This document shows positions 17,889-26,718 of a stretch of DNA of 64,000 nucleotides, in pieces. The stretch comes from Helicobacter acinonychis (GTDB lineage: Bacteria; Campylobacterota; Campylobacteria; Campylobacterales; Helicobacteraceae), in the NCBI RefSeq assembly GCF_900461455.1, contig NZ_UGIA01000001.1:868001-932000 (forward strand), read 5' to 3'. A program made the position numbers and the translations under genes. Numbering within the stretch: position 1 is the first letter of the stretch; every line of letters starts with the position of its first letter. The notes under the pieces were generated by a model, which was not told the DNA's origin, did no database searches, and was given only the letters and a program-made list of their open reading frames with translations.

Positions 17889-18971
17889 TTAAGTTAAATT
17901 CAGCAAAAAAGCTATTTCACTAGCGATTTTTCTCGCGCTCCCATGCATTAAATATTCTCTCAATTTCAAGCTTTCTTTAAAATAACGCTCTCTATCCATG
18001 TCCTTATAAGCCCTAATCAAACTCTCCACGCTCAAAAAATGCTGGATCAACTCTGGGTGTAACTGGCTCTCCCCAAGCCCTGGAGTCTCATCATTTAAGG
18101 CGTTATAAAAGATATTGGCTAATCCTATGTAATGCAAATTGACAAACATTCTAGCGATCAAAAAATCCATCGTTTTAGCCCTATACGCTAACACAAAAGG
18201 CGTGCCAATAAGAGCGGCTTCTAAAGTCGCTGTGCCGCTGCAAATGAATGCAAACTCCGCTTCAAATAAACTCTTATGTGCATCATAAGAAATTTCAAAC
18301 CATTCAATGCCTTCTCCATAAAGAGCTTTTAAATCCAACCCCTTAAAGAAACTTGGCACTACCAACACACGCCTTTTAAACCCTTCGTTTTGTTCTAAAA
18401 TGCGAGCCACTTCAACAAACAAAGGGAATATTTTAGCGATTTCACTTTTTCTACTCCCCGGCATAAAAACTAAAGTTTCGCCCTTAATATCTTTTTTATA
18501 ATATTTAATTTCATCTAGTAAGGGGTGTCCTACATATTGGGCTTTTTTTTGGTAATAACTCACTTCAAAAGGCAAAATCGCGCCCAAAAAATCGCAATAT
18601 TTTTCAAGGGTTTTAGCGCGCCATTTCTTCCATGCCCAAACTTGTGGTAAAATATAATACATGATTTTTTTATGAGAGTCTTGCTTTTTGATCTTTTTGG
18701 CTAGGGGGATATTAAAAGAAGAAGAATCCATTAAAAGCACCATGTCCGCTTGCTTGGCTAATTGGATCATTTCTTTATACACTTTGAATAAAAACCCTAA
18801 ACGGCCTATCACATCTCTAAAACCCATGACAGAAAATTCCCTTGGGCTATAAAGCGCACCACTACCTTCAAACACGCCAATGAAACGATAATCTTTAGGC
18901 AAATTACGGCGTAATTCCTCCAAATGCACATTGGAGCTCGTTTCTAAAGCGCTCACTAAAATTGTGGGCAT
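17889..18971 (-). CDS. lpxB: lipid-A-disaccharide synthase LpxB
   Basis: Condenses UDP-diacylglucosamine with lipid X to form the lipid A disaccharide at the inner membrane. A GT-B-fold glycosyltransferase of 360 residues with ETSSNVHLEEL at the N-terminus, the family signature ILPQVWAWKKWR near 115, YVGHPLLDEI, MPGSRKSEI and CSGTATLEAALIGTPFVLAYR near 245. Intact. The ATG overlaps the stop of the preceding coiled-coil gene by one base. Confidence 0.95.
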   Translation of the reverse strand: MPTILVSALETSSNVHLEELRRNLPKDYRFIGVFEGSGALYSPREFSVMGFRDVIGRLGFLFKVYKEMIQLAKQADMVLLMDSSSFNIPLAKKIKKQDSHKKIMYYILPQVWAWKKWRAKTLEKYCDFLGAILPFEVSYYQKKAQYVGHPLLDEIKYYKKDIKGETLVFMPGSRKSEIAKIFPLFVEVARILEQNEGFKRRVLVVPSFFKGLDLKALYGEGIEWFEISYDAHKSLFEAEFAFICSGTATLEAALIGTPFVLAYRAKTMDFLIARMFVNLHYIGLANIFYNALNDETPGLGESQLHPELIQHFLSVESLIRAYKDMDRERYFKESLKLREYLMHGSARKIASEIAFLLNLT

Positions 18972-19432
18972 TATTTGTCTTCCAAAAGGTTTTGGACTTG
19001 ATAGAGCTTGATTTCTTTATGCAAATCCCTTAATTCAATTTTGAGCAACGCAATTTCAAAATCTTTTTTAGAGAGATGGTTTTTAAGGAGCCTGTTTTCG
19101 CGCAAAACACTGCGGTATTGCAAGTAAAGCTCTTCATTAAACACGCGCTTGCTTGGTTTAGCCATCATTACTTGATTATCATCAGTGCAAATCTCCACTT
19201 CTTCAAGGGCTTTAGGGAAAATCCATTCTTCTTCTATGTGGGGCAATTTTTGGTTCAAATTTTCTTCTTCTAATTTTTTTTGATAGATTTGTTGCTTCAA
19301 ACCTTTTAAGTTATTTTTTTTCTTACGCAATATCTCTTGGACTTGTTTCAATTCCAAACGGATTTTTTTTAAAACTTCTCTAGTGTCTTTAATTTCTTGC
19401 TGGTAGGCGTTCAACTCGGCTTCTTGCATCAA
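18971..19432 (-). CDS. coiled-coil protein of unknown function (HP0868-like)
   Basis: A 153-residue soluble protein dominated by heptad-like Leu/Lys/Glu patterns (residues 8-60 and 105-150), so probably a long coiled coil interrupted by a short proline-containing linker (EEEWIFPKALEEVEIC). No catalytic motif or membrane segment. It lies between hypA (2-base gap) and lpxB (one-base overlap), a position I recall as conserved in H. pylori. Whether it serves hydrogenase/urease maturation or lipid A synthesis cannot be told from sequence. Confidence 0.6.
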   Translation of the reverse strand: MMQEAELNAYQQEIKDTREVLKKIRLELKQVQEILRKKKNNLKGLKQQIYQKKLEEENLNQKLPHIEEEWIFPKALEEVEICTDDNQVMMAKPSKRVFNEELYLQYRSVLRENRLLKNHLSKKDFEIALLKIELRDLHKEIKLYQVQNLLEDK

Positions 19433-19434
19433 TC

Positions 19435-19788
19435 TTATTCCGCTAACATTTCCAAAGACAACAAACGCATTTCATTGCCTTGAGTGATGACTACATTTTT
19501 GCTGTGGCATTTTTCACACACCCCATAATCCAAAGCGTTAGGCTTAAAAACATGCGAACAATCCTTGCATTCTAACTCAACCTTTTCATCCACAATGTCT
19601 AAAACAGCGTCTTTACATACCAAAGATTCTTCTCTAAAAGTCTCAAACGCGCTCACAAACAAGCTCTTATCCATGGCACTTCTTTCGCCAATACCGACCA
19701 CGACTCTTTCAATCTTATGGGCTTGATTTTTCTTCGCATGCTCTTCGCAAAGAGCGATTAAAGAAGAAACGACCGAGTATTCATGCAT
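19435..19788 (-). CDS. hypA: nickel metallochaperone HypA
   Basis: Delivers nickel to [NiFe]-hydrogenase and, in Helicobacter, also to urease. Of 117 residues. The N-terminal MHEYS supplies the nickel-binding His2, and the zinc site is C74-X2-C77 (CKDC) with C91-X2-C94 (CEKC), as in characterised H. pylori HypA. All key residues are intact, so both nickel enzymes should be matured. The gene is 60 bases after flgE and is probably partly transcribed from the flgE promoter. Confidence 0.96.
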   Translation of the reverse strand: MHEYSVVSSLIALCEEHAKKNQAHKIERVVVGIGERSAMDKSLFVSAFETFREESLVCKDAVLDIVDEKVELECKDCSHVFKPNALDYGVCEKCHSKNVVITQGNEMRLLSLEMLAE

Positions 19789-19848
19789 ACTAAACCTTAA
19801 TCTTTAAAATATGCCTCCATTATATTGTATTAGAGTAATTTTTGATCC

Positions 19849-22005
19849 TTATTGCTTAAGGTTTAACAAAGTGTTAAGGATTTGATCGGATGTGGTTACC
19901 GCTTTAGAGTTCGCTTGGAAGCCCCTTTGGACCACAATCAAATTCGTTAAACTCCGGCTTAAATCCACATTACTAGACTCCAATTTAGATCCTGAAATAG
20001 AGCCTCTACGCCCCGTATTAGCCGCACCAATTAAGGCTTGCCCAGAGTTTCCGGTTTGAGAAAAGACATTCCCTCCCAAAGCTTGCAAGCCCGCATCGTT
20101 AGCGAAATTCGCTAAAGCCACTTGGGCAAGCGCCAAAGTCCTGCCATTACTAAACGCCCCTAAAAGCACCCCATCAGAATCAAAACGGACATCCATTAAA
20201 TCGCCTGCTTGATAGCCGTTTTGTTCAATCGCATAAGTTTCAGAAATCTTATCCACGCTTGTTAATCCATCAAAACTCCCTGATGAACCAAAGGCTAAAT
20301 TGATGCGTTGGGGGGCATCAGCACCATTTTTAGGGTCAAATTGCAAAAGAGGCGGGTTCATGCCAGCGAGCGATCCGTCATTATTGAAATGCAAACGACC
20401 TCCTTCAAACACATTCGGCCTAGCCGCTGAACCCCCCACTAATTCCGCAGGCTCAGGCACGATCACCCTGAAATTCCATTCCGCCCCCCCACTCCTATAA
20501 AACTCAATGCGCATGGTGTGCTTGGTGCCTAAACTATCTATCACATCAATGCTTGTTGCATGCGTAGCATGGGTGAATTTAGAGCTGCTCGCTGGCGCCC
20601 CTCCTTCAATCAAAGAAGCGGTGTTGAGCCCTTTCATCGCATTTTTAAACAAAACATTATTCGTGACGCTATCTGAAGAATACCCACTCACAAAGATATT
20701 AAGGTTTTCTTTAATAGTGTTTTTGTTGTCTTTGTTGTTGATCTCAAACATGCCGTATTGGTTGATGCTAACCCCCACAGAAGCGGCTGAGTCTTGGTAA
20801 TTATCCGCTAAGCTAGGATCTTTAACGATATTGGCGTCATGCTGAATTAAAGCGCGCAAGTCTTCAGTGGTCCTAAATTGCCCGCTATTGGCGTTAGGGC
20901 TAATAGAATGTGTGTAACTGTATTTGAAAGCCGTTACATCTTTATCGCCATCTAAAAAGTTAGCGAACGCCCCAGTCCCAGCTTGAGTAACCACAATGTT
21001 TTTAAGCTTTTCATCGCCGTCTAATTCATTGGTGTTTTCCAAACGCAATTGCTTGCCGTCCAAATAAGCTTCAATCCCTGTTTGGCTTTTAACCGCATTG
21101 ATCGCATTTTTAGCCGCCACTAAACTTGAAGTCCTACTCACCGCTGAATCGTTAGTGAAAGAAATCTTAACTCCATTCAATTCAAGCGTGCTGTTTTCTG
21201 CAGAAGGGAGGATGTCTTTGACCATTTTGGCACTCTTATAACTCACCCAAATCCCCTGATTTTCATTCAATAAAAGAGCGTCGCCATCTTCATTGTATAA
21301 AGAGCCCATGTCTTCGGCGACTTGAGCTAGATTTGTGCTTGAATCATACACAGGGTTAATGCCATCTGATGGGGTTTTGGCTGAAGAATCCAAAGCAAAT
21401 ATCGCCGCTGTTTGATCCGCATGCCTTCCAGCGTTTAAATTCGCTCTCATAGAAATGCGGTTACTCGCTCTAGCTGGCATCACCATTCCTGGATCAATTC
21501 TAATATTTTCTAATGGACCAGTATTATCCACTTTTAAAGCGTCTGTATCACTCCCTTTGTTACCGGTATCATTACCATTTCTCACCCACCCTTGCACCAC
21601 AAGCCCTCCGGTGGTAACCAAACTCCCTTGCGAGTCAAAAAGGAACTCCCCATCTCTAGTGAAATTACGAGTGATCCCCCTATCAGGGCTAATGATAAAA
21701 AAGCCATCGCCTTGAATCGCTAGATCGGTTTTGACATCCGTGTTTTGGATATTGCCTTGTGAAAAGATTTTAGTCGTCGCATCCACGCCTACCCCAAGCC
21801 CCACTGAAAAGTCATTCTGCCCTGCTAACCCGTTTTTATAAGGTGCAGTAGCGATGAGTTTGACTTGAGAGAGCATATCCACAAAAGAAGCTCTAGAATA
21901 TTTAAAACCGGTGGTATTCACATTCGCAATATTATTACTTTCAATATCCAAAGCGATTTGGTGGGCTTGCATCCCATTAACACCAGACCATAAAGACCTA
22001 AGCAT
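19849..22005 (-). CDS. flgE: flagellar hook protein FlgE
   Basis: Structural subunit of the flagellar hook, exported by the flagellar type III system. Of 718 residues, long for FlgE but usual for Helicobacter and Campylobacter, which have large variable middle domains. The N-terminal rod/hook motif SGVNGMQAHQIALDIESNNIANVNTTGFKY and the C-terminal SSNVDLSRSLTNLIVVQRGFQANSKA helix pair form the D0 core; the middle 400 residues are Asn/Thr/Ser-rich. A sigma-54 promoter lies 40-60 bases upstream. Intact, consistent with a motile organism. Confidence 0.95.
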   Translation of the reverse strand: MLRSLWSGVNGMQAHQIALDIESNNIANVNTTGFKYSRASFVDMLSQVKLIATAPYKNGLAGQNDFSVGLGVGVDATTKIFSQGNIQNTDVKTDLAIQGDGFFIISPDRGITRNFTRDGEFLFDSQGSLVTTGGLVVQGWVRNGNDTGNKGSDTDALKVDNTGPLENIRIDPGMVMPARASNRISMRANLNAGRHADQTAAIFALDSSAKTPSDGINPVYDSSTNLAQVAEDMGSLYNEDGDALLLNENQGIWVSYKSAKMVKDILPSAENSTLELNGVKISFTNDSAVSRTSSLVAAKNAINAVKSQTGIEAYLDGKQLRLENTNELDGDEKLKNIVVTQAGTGAFANFLDGDKDVTAFKYSYTHSISPNANSGQFRTTEDLRALIQHDANIVKDPSLADNYQDSAASVGVSINQYGMFEINNKDNKNTIKENLNIFVSGYSSDSVTNNVLFKNAMKGLNTASLIEGGAPASSSKFTHATHATSIDVIDSLGTKHTMRIEFYRSGGAEWNFRVIVPEPAELVGGSAARPNVFEGGRLHFNNDGSLAGMNPPLLQFDPKNGADAPQRINLAFGSSGSFDGLTSVDKISETYAIEQNGYQAGDLMDVRFDSDGVLLGAFSNGRTLALAQVALANFANDAGLQALGGNVFSQTGNSGQALIGAANTGRRGSISGSKLESSNVDLSRSLTNLIVVQRGFQANSKAVTTSDQILNTLLNLKQ

Positions 22006-22046
22006 GGTTATCCTTTAATTTAAAGAAATTCAATCTATGCCAAATA

Positions 22047-22064
22047 AAGCAAAAGTCGTTCCCA
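22047..22064 (-). promoter_or_regulatory. sigma-54 (RpoN) promoter of flgE
   Basis: On the minus strand the sequence GGGAACGACTTTTGCTTT has GG (complement of 22061-22062) and GC (complement of 22049-22050) separated by exactly 10 bases, and the words GGAACG and TTTTGC match the -24/-12 consensus. The start codon is about 45 bases downstream. Helicobacter hook genes are known to be RpoN/FlgR-dependent, which agrees. Confidence 0.75.
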
Positions 22065-22136
22065 AATGGCTTTTTAAAACGATTGATTGCGGATTTTAAG
22101 GTTTTTTGGAAGTTTTGTTTGTAAAAAGGTTAGTCA

Positions 22137-22205
22137 AACTCATAAGGGGATAGGGGGTTTTGTAACACTACCCCCTAACAACGCTTTTAAAAGCTATCGC
22201 TCAAG
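22137..22205 (+). repeat. dispersed intergenic repeat, copy C (partial)
   Basis: Shares with copy A, in the same order and orientation, CATAAGGGGATAGGGGGTTTT, CCCCCTAA and CTTTTAAAAGCTATCGCTCAAGC. The trailing AGCATTTTT hairpin is missing. It lies in the gap between flgE and the end of cdh; 22006-22224 otherwise holds only the flgE promoter. Confidence 0.55.
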
Positions 22206-22224
22206 CCCTAAAATTTGACTCGCT

Positions 22225-22965
22225 TCAATTTAAAATTTCGCATTCATGATCTTGAATTTCTTCGGCTGAAGCGCGATTGGAAGTCAGTGGGTCAAATTGC
22301 GTCGCCAACAAGACAAATGAGTTATCATTTTGCAACACCACCGCTAACCCATAATCTCCCATGCGTTTATGCGCTCCTAGCACTTCTTTAGCAAGCATGA
22401 CAAATGGGCTTTTTTGCGCTAACTCGCTCTCTGTTACCCGACGCGCCAAGTATTTATGCCCTTGCAAACCACCCAGTAATGGCGACCAACGGCTATTGAT
22501 GTTTTTTAGATTATTATCCAAGTGTTTGCGCACATCAGAGCGGATGCAAGAAATGTGGATATGCAAATGGTTTTGCGAGCGTCCTTTGCTAGAGTTTATC
22601 GTCAAAGAGATCGCGCGATCAGGAATCGGTTGGCCGTATTTTTGACTCATAAATTCGCGTGCCTGCCAAGATAACCAAAAAAAATTAGGTGTAGAAGGAT
22701 CAAGCAACAAAGGGCTTTCAATGCCGTCAATACGATTTATTGGCATCAACAAATATTGCAACGGACCGTTAATATCTTTTAAAACCACATAGCCGGTATT
22801 AGGTTTGACTTCTATGCATGGCGAAGGATTTTGGTTTTTCTCATAATTAGGCAAACATTTTTCAAAAACAATCTTACGCAATATGTTCGGATCTTTAGCG
22901 CTTAAGCTATTAGTCATAACAACGATAGCTGTCATCGCCCAAAAAAGAAAGCCCATTTTTTTCAT
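22225..22965 (-). CDS. cdh: CDP-diacylglycerol diphosphatase
   Basis: Hydrolyses CDP-diacylglycerol to phosphatidate and CMP. Of 246 residues with an N-terminal hydrophobic anchor or signal ([20 protein letters not shown]). The catalytic HIT-like segment is [10 protein letters not shown] near residue 133 (H-x-H-x-H), and [17 protein letters not shown] precedes it, both typical of Cdh. The exported or membrane-anchored form fits the E. coli enzyme. An imperfect hairpin lies just upstream of the start (22989-23008). Confidence 0.88.
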   Translation of the reverse strand: MKKMGFLFWAMTAIVVMTNSLSAKDPNILRKIVFEKCLPNYEKNQNPSPCIEVKPNTGYVVLKDINGPLQYLLMPINRIDGIESPLLLDPSTPNFFWLSWQAREFMSQKYGQPIPDRAISLTINSSKGRSQNHLHIHISCIRSDVRKHLDNNLKNINSRWSPLLGGLQGHKYLARRVTESELAQKSPFVMLAKEVLGAHKRMGDYGLAVVLQNDNSFVLLATQFDPLTSNRASAEEIQDHECEILN

Positions 22966-22988
22966 CTTTTTACTCCTTGTTTTTTGAT

Positions 22989-23008
22989 GAGAGTTTTTGC
23001 AAACTCTC
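22989..23008 (-). promoter_or_regulatory. hairpin in the leader of cdh
   Basis: GAGAGTTT-TTGC-AAACTCTC forms an 8-base perfect stem with a 4-base loop, 24 bases before the cdh start and just upstream of the AAGGAG ribosome-binding sequence (minus strand). On the plus strand it is followed by a T-rich stretch, so it may be a terminator remnant instead. The rest of 22966-23204 shows no gene. Confidence 0.35.
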
Positions 23009-23204
23009 CTGTTATTTTTCTACAATAGTTGCTTAAAAGTTTTAATTGTTGTGATTATTTTAATGGAATTTAACTTATTGGTGGAATTTGGTAACTTGTT
23101 TTAAAAACTTCAATTAAATCAAAACCTATCAAAATAAAGCGTTTTATAACCTTGCTTTAGATAACATTAACATGAAAATATCAAATCAAATAAGGATAAT
23201 TACC

Positions 23205-23553
23205 ATGCAAGATTTACCCCCATGCCCTAAATGCAACGACACATACACCTATCATGACGGCGTGCAATTGGTTTGCTCTAGCTGTTTGTATGAATGGGAT
23301 GAAAACAAGGTTCATAAGGCTACATAAGGCTAATAATGAAGAATTGATCGTTAAAGATTGTAACAATAATATTTTACAAAACAGAGACTCCGTTATCCTC
23401 ATTAAAGATTTAAAGGTTAAAGGCTCATCTTTGGTACTTAAAAAAGGCACCAAAATCAAAAATATCAAGCTTGTCAATAGCGGTCACAGTGTAGATTGCA
23501 AGGTAGAAAGGCAGAGCTTGTCTTTAAAATCTGAATTCCTCAAGAAAGCTTAA
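23205..23553 (+). pseudogene. phnA: PhnA/YjdM zinc-ribbon protein, frameshifted by a 10-bp tandem duplication
   Basis: The ATG at 23205, with GGATAA upstream, opens a frame encoding a zinc ribbon ([11 protein letters not shown], then CSSCLYEW) but stops at 23325 after 40 codons. The second half of the protein (ELIVKD through KSEFLKKA) is in another frame to 23553. At the break CATAAGGCTA occurs twice in tandem, 23313-23322 and 23323-23332; removing one copy gives one open frame of 112 codons. The family (YjdM, formerly PhnA) is a small zinc-ribbon protein of unclear function, not an established phosphonate enzyme. A reversible slippage of this repeat would restore the gene. Confidence 0.88.
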
Positions 23554-23559
23554 AAGCAA

Positions 23560-23585
23560 AAAAGCTTAAGAATTTTTAAGCTTTT
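23560..23585. terminator. bidirectional hairpin terminator between phnA and the 23.6-kb gene
   Basis: AAAAGCTTAA-GAATTT-TTAAGCTTTT is a perfect 10-base stem with a 6-base loop, in the 38-base space between the convergent phnA and membrane-protein genes. It is A-rich on one side and T-rich on the other. Confidence 0.7.
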
Positions 23586-23591
23586 GAAAGG

Positions 23592-23834
23592 TTATTTTTT
23601 AGAGAAAATCAACTTATCCAATTTGAAAAAAATCACCGCTCCAATGGTTTGCCCCAAGAAAAGATTGAGCCATAAGGGGAAATTAAAATAATGGAAAACC
23701 TCCATAAAAGGCAACATTACCACCGCACTCAACATCCACCTCAGCCAATAAATCACAAAAAGCTTAGACTTGTATTCCTTGAAAAGTTGCTCAAAAATTT
23801 CTCTCACAAAACAACCCTTTAAATCTTTTTGCAA
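23592..23834 (-). CDS. small membrane protein (HP0873-like)
   Basis: An 80-residue protein with two hydrophobic segments (VIYWLRWMLSAVVMLPFMEVF and FPLWLNLFLGQTIGAVIFF), preceded by a charged head and ending in a Lys-rich tail. No family recognised. A start further in at codon 11 is possible. It follows kapA on the same strand by 40 bases. The reading frame is clean and the membrane pattern is regular, so I treat it as real. Confidence 0.55.
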   Translation of the reverse strand: MQKDLKGCFVREIFEQLFKEYKSKLFVIYWLRWMLSAVVMLPFMEVFHYFNFPLWLNLFLGQTIGAVIFFKLDKLIFSKK

Positions 23835-23874
23835 ACCCTCCTAAAAAGGAAAGCTCACTATTAACTCAAAAATC

Positions 23875-24750
23875 TTAAACAGCCGTATAAGACATTCTTT
23901 TTTCAAAAAGTTTGCTCTCATAATTGCCTAAATCCCTACCATCCACAAGAGCGAAAGCCTCGCCAAAAGTCGGTAATAAGGCAGAATCTAATTGCATGTC
24001 TTTATGGCGGTTCAATGGGATAAAGACTTCCTCATGATCGCCTTGAAAATCAAACGCCAACAAAGAATCGTTCAAATACACTTCCACCATGGGGGCGTTT
24101 TTCACCACGCTGTTTTGACCCAGTTTCAAGCCTTGCACTTCAGCACTCTTAATCCCACATGCATGGCATAGAGACACAAACATGCTTTCTTTAGAGATGG
24201 TTGCAAACCAAGGCAAACTCTCTCGTTTCGGTAAATTTTCTTTACCCTCTAAAGCCTTTTGCCTTTTAGGCATCTCATGCTTAATGAACGCATAAAAATT
24301 GTGCACGCTTTCTTTGGGGGTCATTCCCTTAAGCTGGTTTGCAATGCTCACCACACTCGCATCATCCCTCTCATAACGCCCGATCGCTACAAAATCGCTC
24401 GTTTCAAACAAACGATCCTTTAATTGATAGCTAGCGATTTCATAAGACAAATGGACTTGCTTTTTTTGAGCGCTTTTTAAAAAATCCACTTGCAAATAAG
24501 GCACGCCAAAACTCAACATGCTCTTATAATTAACATGATTGCCTTGTAAATGCACATTGCTCGCTACAACGCTCGGCATGGGGATGAACAATGAAGTGCG
24601 TTCTGCAGAATCAAAATCAATGCTATACTCAGCCTCTATCTTATATTTTGTAGCGTTTTTTTCGCTTCCCTTTGCCTGTAAAATCTGTGTTCCTAAAACA
24701 ACGCCCATAGTACCTAAAGCAGTTGTTTTAATAAAATCTCTTCGTTTCAT
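23875..24750 (-). CDS. kapA: KapA, catalase-associated Tat-exported protein
   Basis: Start set at MKRRDFIKTTALGTMGV, a twin-arginine signal (RRDFIK) followed by a hydrophobic stretch and a cleavage site near LQA-KG; the longer frame adds 19 residues that would bury the signal. The mature part (about 265 residues) contains a transglutaminase-like core: a FVSLCHACGIKSAEVQGLK segment with the cysteine, and a later VEVYLNDSLLAFDF strand. From memory KapA (HP0874) binds catalase and helps protect against peroxide at the periphery. It is directly downstream of katA, 150 bases apart with a hairpin between. Confidence 0.85.
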   Translation of the reverse strand: MKRRDFIKTTALGTMGVVLGTQILQAKGSEKNATKYKIEAEYSIDFDSAERTSLFIPMPSVVASNVHLQGNHVNYKSMLSFGVPYLQVDFLKSAQKKQVHLSYEIASYQLKDRLFETSDFVAIGRYERDDASVVSIANQLKGMTPKESVHNFYAFIKHEMPKRQKALEGKENLPKRESLPWFATISKESMFVSLCHACGIKSAEVQGLKLGQNSVVKNAPMVEVYLNDSLLAFDFQGDHEEVFIPLNRHKDMQLDSALLPTFGEAFALVDGRDLGNYESKLFEKRMSYTAV

Positions 24751-24808
24751 CACATAACTCTTTATTGTAATTTTTAAATTTATTGAATGAATGAAAAAGC
24801 AAGACAAA

Positions 24809-24833
24809 CCACCAAGCCTTTAAGGATTGGTGG
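24809..24833 (-). terminator. hairpin after katA
   Basis: CCACCAA (24809-24815) pairs with TTGGTGG (24827-24833); on the minus strand it is followed by TTTGTCTTGCTTTTT. It would partly terminate katA transcripts before kapA. Confidence 0.45.
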
Positions 24834-24900
24834 CTATCTCAAAAACCTAAATTTAAAAAGACACAGCACCCCTAGAAATAAAGACGCCTAAAGAAAAAGC

Positions 24901-26418
24901 TTACTTTTTCTTTTTTGTGTGAGACATATCTTTCATATGCATGTCTTTCATCATTTTTTGGTGTTTTTCAAGAGCTTTTTTAACTCCCTCAGCGTATTTG
25001 GGATCAGCTTTTCTGAAATGTTCCAATTGCTTATCCACGATTTCTTTATGCTCAACATGCGCTAAAGAACCTCCGATAGTATCATACAACCTTTCTTTTT
25101 CATCCGGTTTCATCAAGCGGTATAGATCGCCTGGTTGGGTGTAGTAATCGCTATCGTCAGCCCTAAAATCCCAATTCCACACTTCATATTCTTTTTCAAT
25201 GTGAGTTAAATTGAGTTTAGGATCCCTTGCACTCTTGTCTTCTTTATAGCCGGGCAATGAGCTAGGCGTGTAGTTTTGTAAAGCGCCATAGTATCCATTT
25301 TGCATATGACCATCTCTGCTAGAAGAGTGGAATGGGCATCTTGGTTTATTGACCGGTATTTGAGCGTAGTTAACACCTAATCGGTAGCGGTGTGTATCCC
25401 CATAAGAGAATAAGCGCCCTTGCAACATCCTATCAGGGCTATAACCAATTCCAGGAACGACATTGGCTGGTGTGAATGCCGCTTGCTCCACTTCTGCGAA
25501 ATAGTTTTCCGGATTTTTATTCAACTCTACAATGCCCACTTCCATTAAAGGATAATCTTTTTGACTCCAAACTTTAGTGACATCAAACGGATGGAATCGA
25601 TACTTTTTAGCATCTTCTTCTGGCATCACTTGAATGCACATCTTCCATTTCGGAAAATCCCCTCTAGCGATCGCGTCGTATAGATCTCTTTGGTGTGAAT
25701 CCGGATCATTTTTTCTGATTTCTGCGGCTTCTTCGTTAGTCAAGTGTGCCAAACCTTGCATGCATTTGAAGTGGAATTTTACCCAAACACGCTCATCTTT
25801 AGCGTTGATAAGGCTAAAAGTGTGGCTGCCAAAACCATCCATATGACGGTAAGTTTTAGGGATCCCCCTATCGCCCATAACCCATGTAACCTGGTGCAAG
25901 CTTTCAGGGACATTGCTCCAAAAATCCCATACCATAGTAGGGCTATGCAAATTGGTTTGAGGGTCTCTTTTTTGAGTGTGGATAAAATCAGGGAATTTGA
26001 TCGGATCACGGATAAAAAAGATTGGTGTGTTATTCCCTACCAAATCCCAATTACCCTCCTCAGTGTAATACTTCATCGCAAAACCCCTAGGGTCTCTCAC
26101 TGCATCCGCAAAGCCTCTTTCACCAGCAACGGTTGAAAATCTGAAAAAGCATTCCGTTTTTTTGCCAACTTTAGAGAAAATTTTCGCTTTAGTGTATTTA
26201 GTGATGTCTTTAGTCACTGTGAAAGTGCCATAAGCCCCACTTCCTTTAGCGTGCACAACCCTCTCAGGGATCCTTTCTCTGTCAAACGCCGCTAACTTTT
26301 CCAAAAACCAAGTGCTTTGTAAAAGAACAGGACCTCTAGGACCAACCGTAACCACATTGTTATCATCCCAAACGGGAGCACCAAAAGCAGTAGTTTGTTT
26401 CAAGTCTTTATTAACCAT
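24901..26418 (-). CDS. katA: heme catalase KatA
   Basis: Decomposes hydrogen peroxide. A clade-3 small-subunit catalase of 505 residues. Active-site residues are visible: His in [12 protein letters not shown] (near 56), Asn in [13 protein letters not shown] (near 129), and the proximal heme ligand Tyr in [15 protein letters not shown] (near 339). The C-terminus is an unusual Lys/Met/His tail ([16 protein letters not shown]), a Helicobacter feature thought to contact KapA. Complete and apparently functional. SD sequence AAGGAAG before the ATG; probable -10 GATAAT complementary to 26480-26485. Confidence 0.97.
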   Translation of the reverse strand: MVNKDLKQTTAFGAPVWDDNNVVTVGPRGPVLLQSTWFLEKLAAFDRERIPERVVHAKGSGAYGTFTVTKDITKYTKAKIFSKVGKKTECFFRFSTVAGERGFADAVRDPRGFAMKYYTEEGNWDLVGNNTPIFFIRDPIKFPDFIHTQKRDPQTNLHSPTMVWDFWSNVPESLHQVTWVMGDRGIPKTYRHMDGFGSHTFSLINAKDERVWVKFHFKCMQGLAHLTNEEAAEIRKNDPDSHQRDLYDAIARGDFPKWKMCIQVMPEEDAKKYRFHPFDVTKVWSQKDYPLMEVGIVELNKNPENYFAEVEQAAFTPANVVPGIGYSPDRMLQGRLFSYGDTHRYRLGVNYAQIPVNKPRCPFHSSSRDGHMQNGYYGALQNYTPSSLPGYKEDKSARDPKLNLTHIEKEYEVWNWDFRADDSDYYTQPGDLYRLMKPDEKERLYDTIGGSLAHVEHKEIVDKQLEHFRKADPKYAEGVKKALEKHQKMMKDMHMKDMSHTKKKK

Positions 26419-26718
26419 CTTTCTTCCTTTGTATTGAATTCAAAATTTCGTAATTTAGCGTTAGCCAATTACTTGAGTGATTATCGCACAATTTGTTATA
26501 CGAACTCCAACAATACACAATTTCCTTAAAAAAAGATCTTTTTTAAGAATAAAAAACCCCTTAAATATTTCTATTCGTAACAATTATTGAAAACAATAAA
26601 AATTAAACTCCAAATTTTATAATCTGGTTTTAATAATAGTTACTATAATATTCTAGTCAATTCATTGGTTGGTTTTTTGTTTTATTTTGTTGAATTTTAA
26701 ATTAAGGAGAGTTGTTGG
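26419..26718. promoter_or_regulatory. divergent katA / frpB control region, Fur-site candidates
   Basis: 300 bases of AT-rich DNA between divergently transcribed genes. For frpB, TATAAT at 26644-26649 gives a leader of about 60 bases. For katA, GATAAT is complementary to 26480-26485. AT-rich imperfect palindromes such as AACAATTATTGAAAACAATA (26578-26597) and TAATAATAGTTACTATAATA (26631-26650) resemble Helicobacter Fur boxes. Both genes are known Fur targets in H. pylori; which palindrome is used is inference. Confidence 0.5.

Noticed and set aside
25744..26136. A 130-codon plus-strand frame inside katA
   Set aside because: It lies opposite conserved catalase motifs; codon use and composition are those of an antisense shadow.
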